Positions 16,319 to 24,700 of a stretch of 34,945 nt of DNA are shown here, piece after piece. A program made the position numbers and the translations under genes. Source of the stretch: Chloroflexota bacterium (GTDB lineage Bacteria > Chloroflexota > Anaerolineae > Promineifilales > Promineifilaceae). Each line of letters starts with the position of its first letter. The stretch's first letter is position 1. The stretch lies in NCBI GenBank assembly GCA_029559155.1, contig JAKQCM010000099.1:1-34945 (forward strand), in the 5' to 3' direction. Below the pieces are notes generated by a model. It made no database searches. It had not been told where the DNA came from and saw only the letters and a program-made list of their open reading frames with translations.

Positions 16319-17240
16319 CTACAAAATCTGGCCCAGGCCGAAGGTGAAGACAAAGACCAGGGTGCTGAGCGAGAGTTGTTTGAGCATGGGGTTGAGCTTG
16401 AGGGGATCGGTGGTACGGGCAACGGCCGTGCCATGACGCCACAACAGCGGCAGCGATAACACAAATAAAAATTGCCACGGGCTGTGATACGTCAGTCCCA
16501 CGAACAACAGCGCGCATACAACCGCCCCGCCCAACAAGAACCAGTGGTAAATACGCGCCCGCTGCGGCCCAATCCGCACCGGAATGGAGCGTTTGCCGGC
16601 CTTTTGGTCCGATTCAATGTCGCATATTGTTGACATTGAGCACCGCCACCGACAACAGCCCCACGCTGGTCGCCGGCAGCAAGACCAGCCAATTCAGCGC
16701 CTGGGCCTGCAAAAAATAAGTGCCCATCGTGCCAACCCAACCAAAAAAGATGAACACGAACAAATCACCCAGGCCAACGTAGCCATAAGGTTTGCTGCTG
16801 GCGGTGTAGCTGACGGCCGCCCAAATCGCCGCGCCGCCTAACACCACAAACAGGGCTACCAGCGGCAGCGCCGCCACACCCAAAGCCACAATCACCAGCG
16901 CCAGCCCGGACACCGCCGACAGACCGGCAAAGAGGGCCATGGCCCGCTTCATCTGGGCCGAAGTGATGAGGCCGGATTGGACGGCGCGTTTGGGTCCGGC
17001 GCGTTCGACGTGATCGGCGCCGTGGACGGAGTCGCCGTAGTCGTTGGCCAGGTTGGAGAGGATTTGCAGGAACACGGCCGTGATCACACACAGCAGCGTC
17101 ACCAGCCAGTTAAACACGCCATCGGCGGCGGCCAGAAAGCCGCCCAGAATACTGCTGGCGACGGCCAGGGGCAGCGTGCGCGGCCGCATGGCGGCAATCC
17201 ACGCCTGAGCAGGGGTTGGGGGTTGGGTTGGTTGGGTCAT
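16319..17240 (-). pseudogene. menA: menA (DHNA prenyltransferase), frameshifted
   Basis: MenA attaches the isoprenoid tail to 1,4-dihydroxy-2-naphthoate in the membrane. The N-terminal part (208 codons from ATG 17240) has the first Asp-rich motif NDYGDSVHGADH and several hydrophobic helices, and ends after VLNVNNMRH. The homology continues in another frame as DIESDQKAGKRSIPVRIGP, the second conserved motif, for about 100 residues to a stop at 16319. The expected NNMR-DIESD join needs two additional bases, so a 2-bp deletion (or equivalent) near 16619-16623 fits. The site lies within an 8-bp perfect inverted repeat (TCAATGTC/GACATTGA), which could provoke either real slippage or a sequencing artefact. 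Confidence 0.85.
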
Positions 17241-17247
17241 GGCGGGG

Positions 17248-17253
17248 ATTATA
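17248..17253 (-). promoter_or_regulatory. -10 element suggesting leaderless menA transcription
   Basis: On the minus strand a perfect TATAAT is separated from the menA ATG by only 7 bp, and no ribosome binding site is visible. Transcription would begin at or next to the start codon. No strong -35 was seen. Confidence 0.45.
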
Positions 17254-17372
17254 GCCGGAAAGGGAGATGATGGTAGGGGAGGCGTAAGACGTGAGGCGTG
17301 CGGCGGTGGCGTGGGATGGAGCGGGCGGGTAAAAGGTTACAAAGATCACATTAGATTTGTGAGCTATGGAGG

Positions 17373-17400
17373 TTGGCGGGGGTTGGCGATTCGCTACAAT
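17373..17400 (+). promoter_or_regulatory. sigma-70-like promoter candidate for the PD40 protein gene
   Basis: TTGGCG, a 16-bp spacer and TACAAT, about 80 bp before the ATG at 17481. The rest of the 240-bp divergent gap is G-rich and shows no gene. Confidence 0.4.
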
Positions 17401-17480
17401 CACGGGGTCCGTTCCGCTTATAAACCAGGGTGTTCCAGTGAGGAAACCCACCAGTAAAATGAACCCAAGAGGGGGAAAGT

Positions 17481-20400
17481 ATGCCGAACACATATCGTCT
17501 TGTATTGTTATTGGGATTGGTAACGGCCGTATTCGCCGCTAGCCTACAATTAGCCGCCCAGCAAGAAAGCCCGCCACGGCCGTCGCGCAACATTGAAGAG
17601 CTGCCGCGCCTGCCAGGCGCAGAATCCGGGCAAGAGAAGCAGTCTGATCCGCTCTCGGTAACGCCGATTCCCTGGAGCAAACTTGTTTTTCAGTCGTATC
17701 GTGACGGCAACTGGGAAATTTATATTGGCAACGTCACTGGTCCTTATAATGACACGCGTCTGACGACGCACGGCGCGGTGGACATGCACCCCCGCCTCAA
17801 CCGAGGAGCCACGCGCATCGCCTTTGCCTCAAAACGAGATGGTTCTTACGAGATCTACACTATGAACGTCGATGGATCGGCCTTGACGCGCCTGACGTTC
17901 ACCGGCAGCGATAACGTCAACCCATTCTGGTCGCCAGACGGCCGTAAAATCGCTTTCCAATCCTACCGCGACGGGCAGTCAGAAATTTACGTCATGAACG
18001 CCGACGGCTCCGGGCAAACCCGTTTAACAGCCGATCCGGGCTATGACGGCTACCCGGCCTGGTCGCCGGATGGCACAAAAATTGCGTTTAATTCCAGCCG
18101 CAGCGGCCAACTGTACATTTACGTGATGAATACCGACGGTTCCGGCGTTACCCAGCTATCGAACCAGATTTACAGCTACAATCCTTCCTGGTCGCCAGAT
18201 GGCACAAAAATCGCTTATGACGCTGATGTAGAAAACGATGGGTGGCAGGAATTGTGGGTCATGGACGCAAATGGCGCGAACCAACACGTGCTGTATGATC
18301 CGCCAGCGCAAACGGATGCCTGGGCGCACAGCTGGTCGCCAGACGGCCGTTACATCACCTTCACCTACATCAACTTTGTGTACTATCAGGGCAACTGGTA
18401 TTGGGAAAATGCCTTTTTGCGCGGCTACGATACCACGCAGTCAACCATCCAGGCATTGACCTATGATGGCCTGGATTGGAACCCCGATTGGCAAACGACA
18501 GACATTACCCCGCCTCGGTCTGCGGTGACGCCACTGCCAAAATTTACTCAATCATCACAGTTCCAGGTTGAATGGGACGGCTCGGACGAAAATTCGGGTC
18601 TTGCTTCCTACGATGTGCAATATCGCATCGGTGACGGCGTATGGCAAAATTGGCAAACGATGGTGTCTTCTACCACAGCTTCCTATGCCGCCACGCCTGG
18701 CACAACCGTCTACTTCCGCAGCCGCGCCCGTGATTTGGCCAGCAATGTAGAAGCCTGGCCGACTGGGCCATATACAGGAACGACATTTTATAGATGGGCC
18801 TTATGGGGCAAAATTACCGATAATCGCAACCAACCTTTACCCAATGTCTTGCCTACAATCTCCCCAACTGCGTTAACCAACGAAGCCACAAACAGCCTGG
18901 GCGCATTTAGAAGCCTTTTGCAGGCAAATGGGGCACACACGTTAGACGTTGCACGCGCCGGGTATGGTGACGTAGCAGCTACCACCCTGAACCAGAAATT
19001 TGTGTCGCAGATATACCTGCCACCCAATAACGATCAGATTCTTAATGGCAGCTTTGAAGCCATTCCTGGCCTAAGCCAATGGCAGTCGAGCGGAGCGGTA
19101 ACGGCCGTTACCACTCCTAATAGTCACACCGGCAACCAGGCCGCCGCATTAGGCAGTCTGGATTGTACCTATCCCTGTTTATCAACGGAAGAAGATACAC
19201 CCCTGGATGTCATAGCCGGCGCCGACATGGTTGCGGACAGTCTGGGCAACCTCCATATTCTTTCGCAAATAAGCGGCGACATCATCTATGCATTCCGAAG
19301 CGTGACAGGAACCTGGACAACTCAAACCATTTACACCGGATACACAGACATGGGGTTAATCGCCACGCCTGACGATCAAATCCAAATGTTGTTATTCGAT
19401 GGGCTGGATGTCCAATACGCTTCTAAGCCTCTTACCGGAACCTGGACATCTTTACAGACTGTGGTCACACTGCCGGAGATGTACTTGTTTTCAGAATTGT
19501 CGCTACAACAAATTGCGGTGGACAGACTAGGACAACTTCATGCGCTGGTCAGAAGAGATTATAACGGTTTGAGTAAAGCTTATTATCTACAACAGCACCC
19601 GGGTAACATCTGGTCCTATTTCGAACTGCCGCATTACAATTTGGTGATGGATCTTGGGCCAGATGATACGGCTCATTTTGCCTGGACAACAAAAACATAT
19701 TATCCAGAAAAACCAACTACCTATTACCAAAACCGTGCCGCAGACGGCACATGGAGCAATATTGTTGAAGTGCCAATGTTTGATCCATACGAAATAGAGT
19801 TAATATCCCTGGCAGTTGGATCAGATGGAACCTTACATATTTTAAGCAAAATAAATAGAGATTCTTTCATCTGGAATAATTACCATTCCATGCGCTTACC
19901 AGATGGAACCTGGTCCAGCAGTCTCATCAATTTGACAAATGGATCCTATGACTATGCCAGACACAATATGGCCATTGACAGCCGGGGTAATGTTCATTTC
20001 CTCCTTTTAAATTACGGGGAGGCGGCTTATAGGCAATGGAAGCCAGATACGGGTTGGCAAACAGAGGTTTCTTTCGCCACTGATGCTTCCTTTCCGCCGT
20101 TATTAGTAGTGGATCAGTATGATCGGCTTCATGTTCTCACGCAAGGCAATTTCAATGGAATCTATCGTCAGTCGACAACGGCCGTATCCAACAACACAGC
20201 CGCTCTTTCGCAAACGCTCACCCTTCCCGCGGACATGCCTGCGCCCACGCTGGCCTTCATGGGTCGGCGCTTTGGTGATGTGGCCGGCGACATGTCCGGG
20301 TTAGAACTGCTAGTAACGGACGAACTGACGACAACGGCCGTACCCCTTCAGAACGGCAGCGCCGCCTGGAACCATTACTGGGCCGATATGTCCCCCTGGA

Positions 20401-20900
20401 CCGGACAAACCGTAACCATTCAGTTCCGGCTCACCCAAACTGCTGGGGAACCACGTGTAGCCTTCTGGCTTGACGACGTATCTTTAGGCTCGGCGCACCC
20501 CAATATTTGGCTAACAGCCGAGAACGAGGGCGCTCAGACAGCCACAGCGGGAAAAGAAATTGTCTATCAGCTTCATTATGGCAATCGAGGCGGCGTACTG
20601 GCCAATGACACAGTGATCACAGCCACGCTGCCAACTGAGTTGAACTTCGTTTCGGCCAGCTTACCGGTTACAGTAACGGGCCAAACATTGGTCTGGAATT
20701 TGGGGGACTTAACGGCCGTTTCCCCCACCCAAACCATATTCCTGACGACTACTGTAGCCGCCAATACGCCGGCTTTTACCACATTAACCACACAGGTTGC
20801 CATTGACAGCGCCACATCGGAAATAGAAATATCGGATAATACCGCACAAATCCAGACGTTTATTGGCTATCGCTCTTACCTGCCGCGAATCACCCGCTAA
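17481..20900 (+). CDS. secreted PD40/TolB-like propeller protein with nested domains (1139 aa)
   Basis: A signal peptide is visible at about residues 1-26. A beta-propeller of PD40/TolB type follows (about 65-335) with repeated WSPDGxKIAF and IYVMNxDGSG units. Next come an Ig/Fn3-like segment (about 345-440), a carboxypeptidase-regulatory-like domain (445-520), a jelly-roll-like region starting LNGSFEAIPG, and near the C-terminus a DUF11-like repeat (about 1020-1120). A second propeller-like stretch (about 565-895) with repeated DGTLHIL/RLGQLHAL-type units interrupts the jelly-roll region. The protein ends in YRSYLPRITR, a tail type shared with two other secreted proteins here. A strong AGAGGGGG site precedes the ATG. 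Function is unknown; cell-surface or extracellular binding is likely. Confidence 0.85.
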   Translation: MPNTYRLVLLLGLVTAVFAASLQLAAQQESPPRPSRNIEELPRLPGAESGQEKQSDPLSVTPIPWSKLVFQSYRDGNWEIYIGNVTGPYNDTRLTTHGAVDMHPRLNRGATRIAFASKRDGSYEIYTMNVDGSALTRLTFTGSDNVNPFWSPDGRKIAFQSYRDGQSEIYVMNADGSGQTRLTADPGYDGYPAWSPDGTKIAFNSSRSGQLYIYVMNTDGSGVTQLSNQIYSYNPSWSPDGTKIAYDADVENDGWQELWVMDANGANQHVLYDPPAQTDAWAHSWSPDGRYITFTYINFVYYQGNWYWENAFLRGYDTTQSTIQALTYDGLDWNPDWQTTDITPPRSAVTPLPKFTQSSQFQVEWDGSDENSGLASYDVQYRIGDGVWQNWQTMVSSTTASYAATPGTTVYFRSRARDLASNVEAWPTGPYTGTTFYRWALWGKITDNRNQPLPNVLPTISPTALTNEATNSLGAFRSLLQANGAHTLDVARAGYGDVAATTLNQKFVSQIYLPPNNDQILNGSFEAIPGLSQWQSSGAVTAVTTPNSHTGNQAAALGSLDCTYPCLSTEEDTPLDVIAGADMVADSLGNLHILSQISGDIIYAFRSVTGTWTTQTIYTGYTDMGLIATPDDQIQMLLFDGLDVQYASKPLTGTWTSLQTVVTLPEMYLFSELSLQQIAVDRLGQLHALVRRDYNGLSKAYYLQQHPGNIWSYFELPHYNLVMDLGPDDTAHFAWTTKTYYPEKPTTYYQNRAADGTWSNIVEVPMFDPYEIELISLAVGSDGTLHILSKINRDSFIWNNYHSMRLPDGTWSSSLINLTNGSYDYARHNMAIDSRGNVHFLLLNYGEAAYRQWKPDTGWQTEVSFATDASFPPLLVVDQYDRLHVLTQGNFNGIYRQSTTAVSNNTAALSQTLTLPADMPAPTLAFMGRRFGDVAGDMSGLELLVTDELTTTAVPLQNGSAAWNHYWADMSPWTGQTVTIQFRLTQTAGEPRVAFWLDDVSLGSAHPNIWLTAENEGAQTATAGKEIVYQLHYGNRGGVLANDTVITATLPTELNFVSASLPVTVTGQTLVWNLGDLTAVSPTQTIFLTTTVAANTPAFTTLTTQVAIDSATSEIEISDNTAQIQTFIGYRSYLPRITR

Positions 20901-20918
20901 GCCGCGTATGGTTTTGTA

Positions 20919-20955
20919 GGGGAAACGGCCGTAAGTTGCAAACGGCCGTTTCCCC
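20919..20955. terminator. hairpin built from two ACGGCCGT octamers
   Basis: GGGGAAACGGCCGT (20919-20932) pairs perfectly with ACGGCCGTTTCCCC (20942-20955) around a 9-base loop, and TGTA/TACA extend it. It lies just after the PD40 gene. A short T-run is inside the arm rather than after it, so the terminator role is inferred. Confidence 0.55.
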
Positions 20956-21024
20956 CCTTTACAACCCTCCCCAACCCATCTATCATTCCCCACACTATCG
21001 TCAGCCCATCGCTCAGGAGGCATT

Positions 21025-21768
21025 ATGTTAGACGCCAATCATTTTTGGTTATTGGCCACCGCGCTGCTATCCGGCGTTTTCTGGTTAATCGCCTACATTC
21101 TCATCATATATCGCGGCTTCAAAGATAAATCGTATGGCATGCCGGTTGTCGCGCTGTGTGGCAATCTGGCGTGGGAGATTATTTTCGGGTTGGGCATCGA
21201 ATCTGGCTGCCCGGCCAGTTGGGCTTCCTGCCCATCGGCCGTGATCCAGAGTCGTAATTTCATCTGGATGTTGTTTGATTTTGTCATTTTGTACACAGTG
21301 CTGAAATACGGCCGTCACTACTTCACCCACCCCTTCGTCAAGAAAAACTTCACCTGGATCGTCCTCGGCGGCATCGTCGCCGCCTTCCTCATCCTTTACA
21401 CCGCCATCCAGGAATTTTGGATTCGCAACCTCTGGCAAGTGGTCGTCAACGGCCAAATCCCCGAATATCTTCCCCTGACACTGCAAGGCGGCAGCTACTA
21501 CACCGGCTTCGGCCTCAACCTGATCATGTCCGTACTCTTCGTCGTCATGCTCTTCCGGCGCGACAACATCGACGGGCAATCCTTCTACATTGCCGCCAGC
21601 AAATGGCTTGGCTCCGTGGCCGCGTTCGCCTTTATGCTCGCCGACGGCATCCAGACGCCACTCGTCAACGTGCTTTACGCCTTCGTATTCCTTTTCGACA
21701 TCGTCTACATGGGACTTATCTATCAAAAAAGCCGGGCACAGGGCGTCGATCCCTGGCGGCGCGCCTGA
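21025..21768 (+). CDS. seven-helix protein of the Pyr4-type transmembrane terpene cyclase family (247 aa)
   Basis: A small integral membrane protein with about seven predicted helices. The sequence KSYGMPVVALCGNLAWE is very close to the family hallmark of fungal and bacterial transmembrane terpene cyclases (Pyr4, PaxB), where the NxxWE Glu and a distal Asp are the proposed acids. Here these would be Glu51 and Asp207 (in FMLADGIQ); the spacing of 156 is near the Pyr4 pair (Glu63 and Asp218, from memory). Those enzymes cyclise epoxidised prenyl chains of meroterpenoids. Many bacterial members have no known product, so the activity is inferred. ATG 21025 follows CAGGAGG. It converges on the cyclase-ATPase gene, 14 bp apart. 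Confidence 0.75.
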   Translation: MLDANHFWLLATALLSGVFWLIAYILIIYRGFKDKSYGMPVVALCGNLAWEIIFGLGIESGCPASWASCPSAVIQSRNFIWMLFDFVILYTVLKYGRHYFTHPFVKKNFTWIVLGGIVAAFLILYTAIQEFWIRNLWQVVVNGQIPEYLPLTLQGGSYYTGFGLNLIMSVLFVVMLFRRDNIDGQSFYIAASKWLGSVAAFAFMLADGIQTPLVNVLYAFVFLFDIVYMGLIYQKSRAQGVDPWRRA

Positions 21769-21782
21769 CCATCCACAGCCAG

Positions 21783-24700
21783 CTAAGCGCTGGTTATATA
21801 TTTCTCCATCACTTCCCGAATATGCGCCTGCTCATATGGCATGGCCAGCGCCGCAGCCTGGGCGTCGCCTTTGCTCCACAGCATGTGCGCTTTCCCCTGG
21901 TTGCCATCCAGCCAGGCAAATTTCGCCTGGCAGCACAAGGCTCGCGGACGGGCAAATGGATAGGTGCGCGCATATCGAGACAGCACCCGGCAGCCCTTCC
22001 ACGCTTCTTTTTTATCGGCGAGGCCCATTTCCCATAAGGTCAAAAAAACCTCGGCGCTGGCGGCAAATACATCCAGCAAGTCAAATTTAAATTGGGCGCG
22101 GCCAATGGCGGCAATTTGCTCGTGGGCCAGGGCGCGGGCTTGCGCCCAGCGTTCCTCATGCAGCGCGCGAACCGCCAGGATGGCATACCAAAGCCTCTCC
22201 TCGACTTCGAACATCTCAGGGTTAGCTTCTATTAAGACGCCTACGGAATCCGCGCAGGCAAACGCTTCTTCACGCTTCCCCTGGGCTAAAAAGTTGAACA
22301 TCTGTCCACCACGGCCGCGAACCTGATGGCGGGTGTCCTGGCTGCTTTGGGCGATTTCGTACAATTCGGCCCATAATTCTTGTGCCCGGTGAAGCCCAGA
22401 CCGGTATTGGGCGACTTGCGGCCAAACCCAGGCAACCACGCACCAACGCCGCCAATCGCCGAGCCGGGAATAAATGCTTAGCGCCTGATTGATCTCGAGT
22501 TCCGCCCGTTCCCAATTGCCAACCCACAAACTGTAAGAGGAAAAGGGGACTTGAATGTAAGCGGTCGTTGTCAGGTCGTCCAGATCGGCAGCCATCGCCA
22601 GGGCGCGTTGGCGGTAGCTGTCGGCCAGTTTGTGCAGCCCGACAGTACCCAGAGTCGGGCACATGTTGGCGCAGCCACGGACCGATTCGGGCGACACGCC
22701 CGCTTTTTCGGAGAGATTGAGCGCGGCCATGACGCAATAAAAGGTTGTCAGGAAATCGCCGGTATTGTAATAAATCTCCGAGACGCCTTCGTAAGCGCGG
22801 GCGGCTTCCAACAGGATATGCCGGTCTGTTTCTGAGACAACGGGCCTCAGGCTGCGGCCCGCTCGGCGGTAATGGTTTGCCTGGCGAAGGAGTTGTTGGC
22901 CGAGTCCGAGAACGCGGGAGAGCAGCGCAGAGGGTAACGGCCGTTCCAACAATTCCAGCGCCGCGAGATAATGAGCCTCGCTTTTTTCCATCAACGTCAG
23001 CCGGTAGGCGGCTTCACCCAAATGGCGCTGCCAACCGGCGCGGCGCGTTGGCGCAGAGGTGTCGCCGCTCAATTCCAGCGCCTTTGTGAAAAAGCGAATG
23101 GCTTCTTGATTGGCGTAATCCCGAAAGGCGTTTTCGCCCGCTTTTTCGTAATATGTCACCGCTTTTTCCACGTCGCCTGCCTGCTGCCAATGGTACGCCA
23201 GCAAAGGAAAAATGAGGCTCAGGTCACCGCTCTGGCTGTTTTCGTACCAGACGGCCGTGCGCCGGTGGAGCTGCTGCCGCTGAGCAAATGTCATCAGGTT
23301 ATAAACCACTTCTTGGGTGACCAGATGCTTAAAAATATAAGCCAGATTCGGCGCAGGCGTTTCCAGCGGGGTAATGCCCAACTGCTCCAAATGATCCAAA
23401 TGCTCGCGCAAATGGTCGGCGTCCGTATCCACCGGATAGATGCCGGTCAACAACTTGAAGGCAAAAATGCGGCCAATGACGCTGGCCACTTTAACAGTCA
23501 GTTGGTGGGCAGGCAGCAATTTGTCGATGCGGCTGGTAATGACGCCCTGAATGGTGTTGGGAAAATCCAGCGTGTTAAAGGCATCAATGTTGGCCGCCAG
23601 ACGGCATTCGCCGTCCTCAATTTGGATGAGGCCGGCGTCTCGCAGCGCGTAGGCCATTTCTTCGCTGAAAAATGGATGGCCTTCGGCTTTGGCGTGAATG
23701 AGATTGGTGACGGCCGTTGGCAAACTGCGCACCCCCAACCGCTGACGAATCAACTCTTCCACCGCCGGTACAGGCAGCATGTCTAACACAAGGCGCTGTG
23801 TTGTGGGCAAGGCGGCCAGGTCGGCATACAAGGTGGGCGTCGCCTCGGTTTCTGAAAATGGCCGGGCAACCAATACCAGCAATAACGGGTCGATCTGCTG
23901 GTGGACGCGGCGCAGCAGCAGCCAGGAGGCGGAATCCAACCAGTGGGCGTCTTCGATGATGAGGGCCAATGGGCGGGAAACGGCCGTACCCGGCTGCCGG
24001 ACAACCGATTTCAGCAGACCAACCAGCAGGCGATGGGTATTATCCTGCCGCGCTTCGCCTGTTAGCTGTGCTGTAAGCGTTGTTTCGGGCAATTCCAGGC
24101 GCAGCACCACCTTCAACAAAGGCAGCAGATCATGCAGCGACGGATCCAAATCCTCCCTGATGCGGTCCAACATCACGGCTTCCGGGTTCGTGTTCGGGTT
24201 GTCTGGGCGCTGAACAATAAGTTGTTCAAAGATGGGCCGCCAGGCGTGGTAGGGCGCGGATTGCTGCACGGCGTCACCGCTGCCAACCACCACCAACGTT
24301 ATTTCGGAGTCTATCATGGTAAGCAGTTCTTGCGTCAGCCGCGATTTGCCTATGCCGGCCTGCCCTTCAATGATGAGGGTATCGGAACGGCCGTTCGCCA
24401 ATCGATCCAGAGCTTCCGCCAATTGTTCGCGTTCCCTATCCCGCCCAACCATCGGCATAGCCGATCGCTCACCATCCGTTCGCACGGTCAACGATCGTTC
24501 GCCCAATTCCCATACCGGCAGCGGCTCCCGAATGCCTTTCAGGCGCACCGGGGGCAGTTCCGCCAATGAAAACGTCGAACGCACCATCTCGGCAACAGTC
24601 GGCGTCAGGAGAATTTGCCCTGGTTGCGCAGTCGTCATCAGACGGGCGGAAATGTTAACCTCATTGCCCATCACCCCATAACAGCGCCGCTGAGGGCTGC

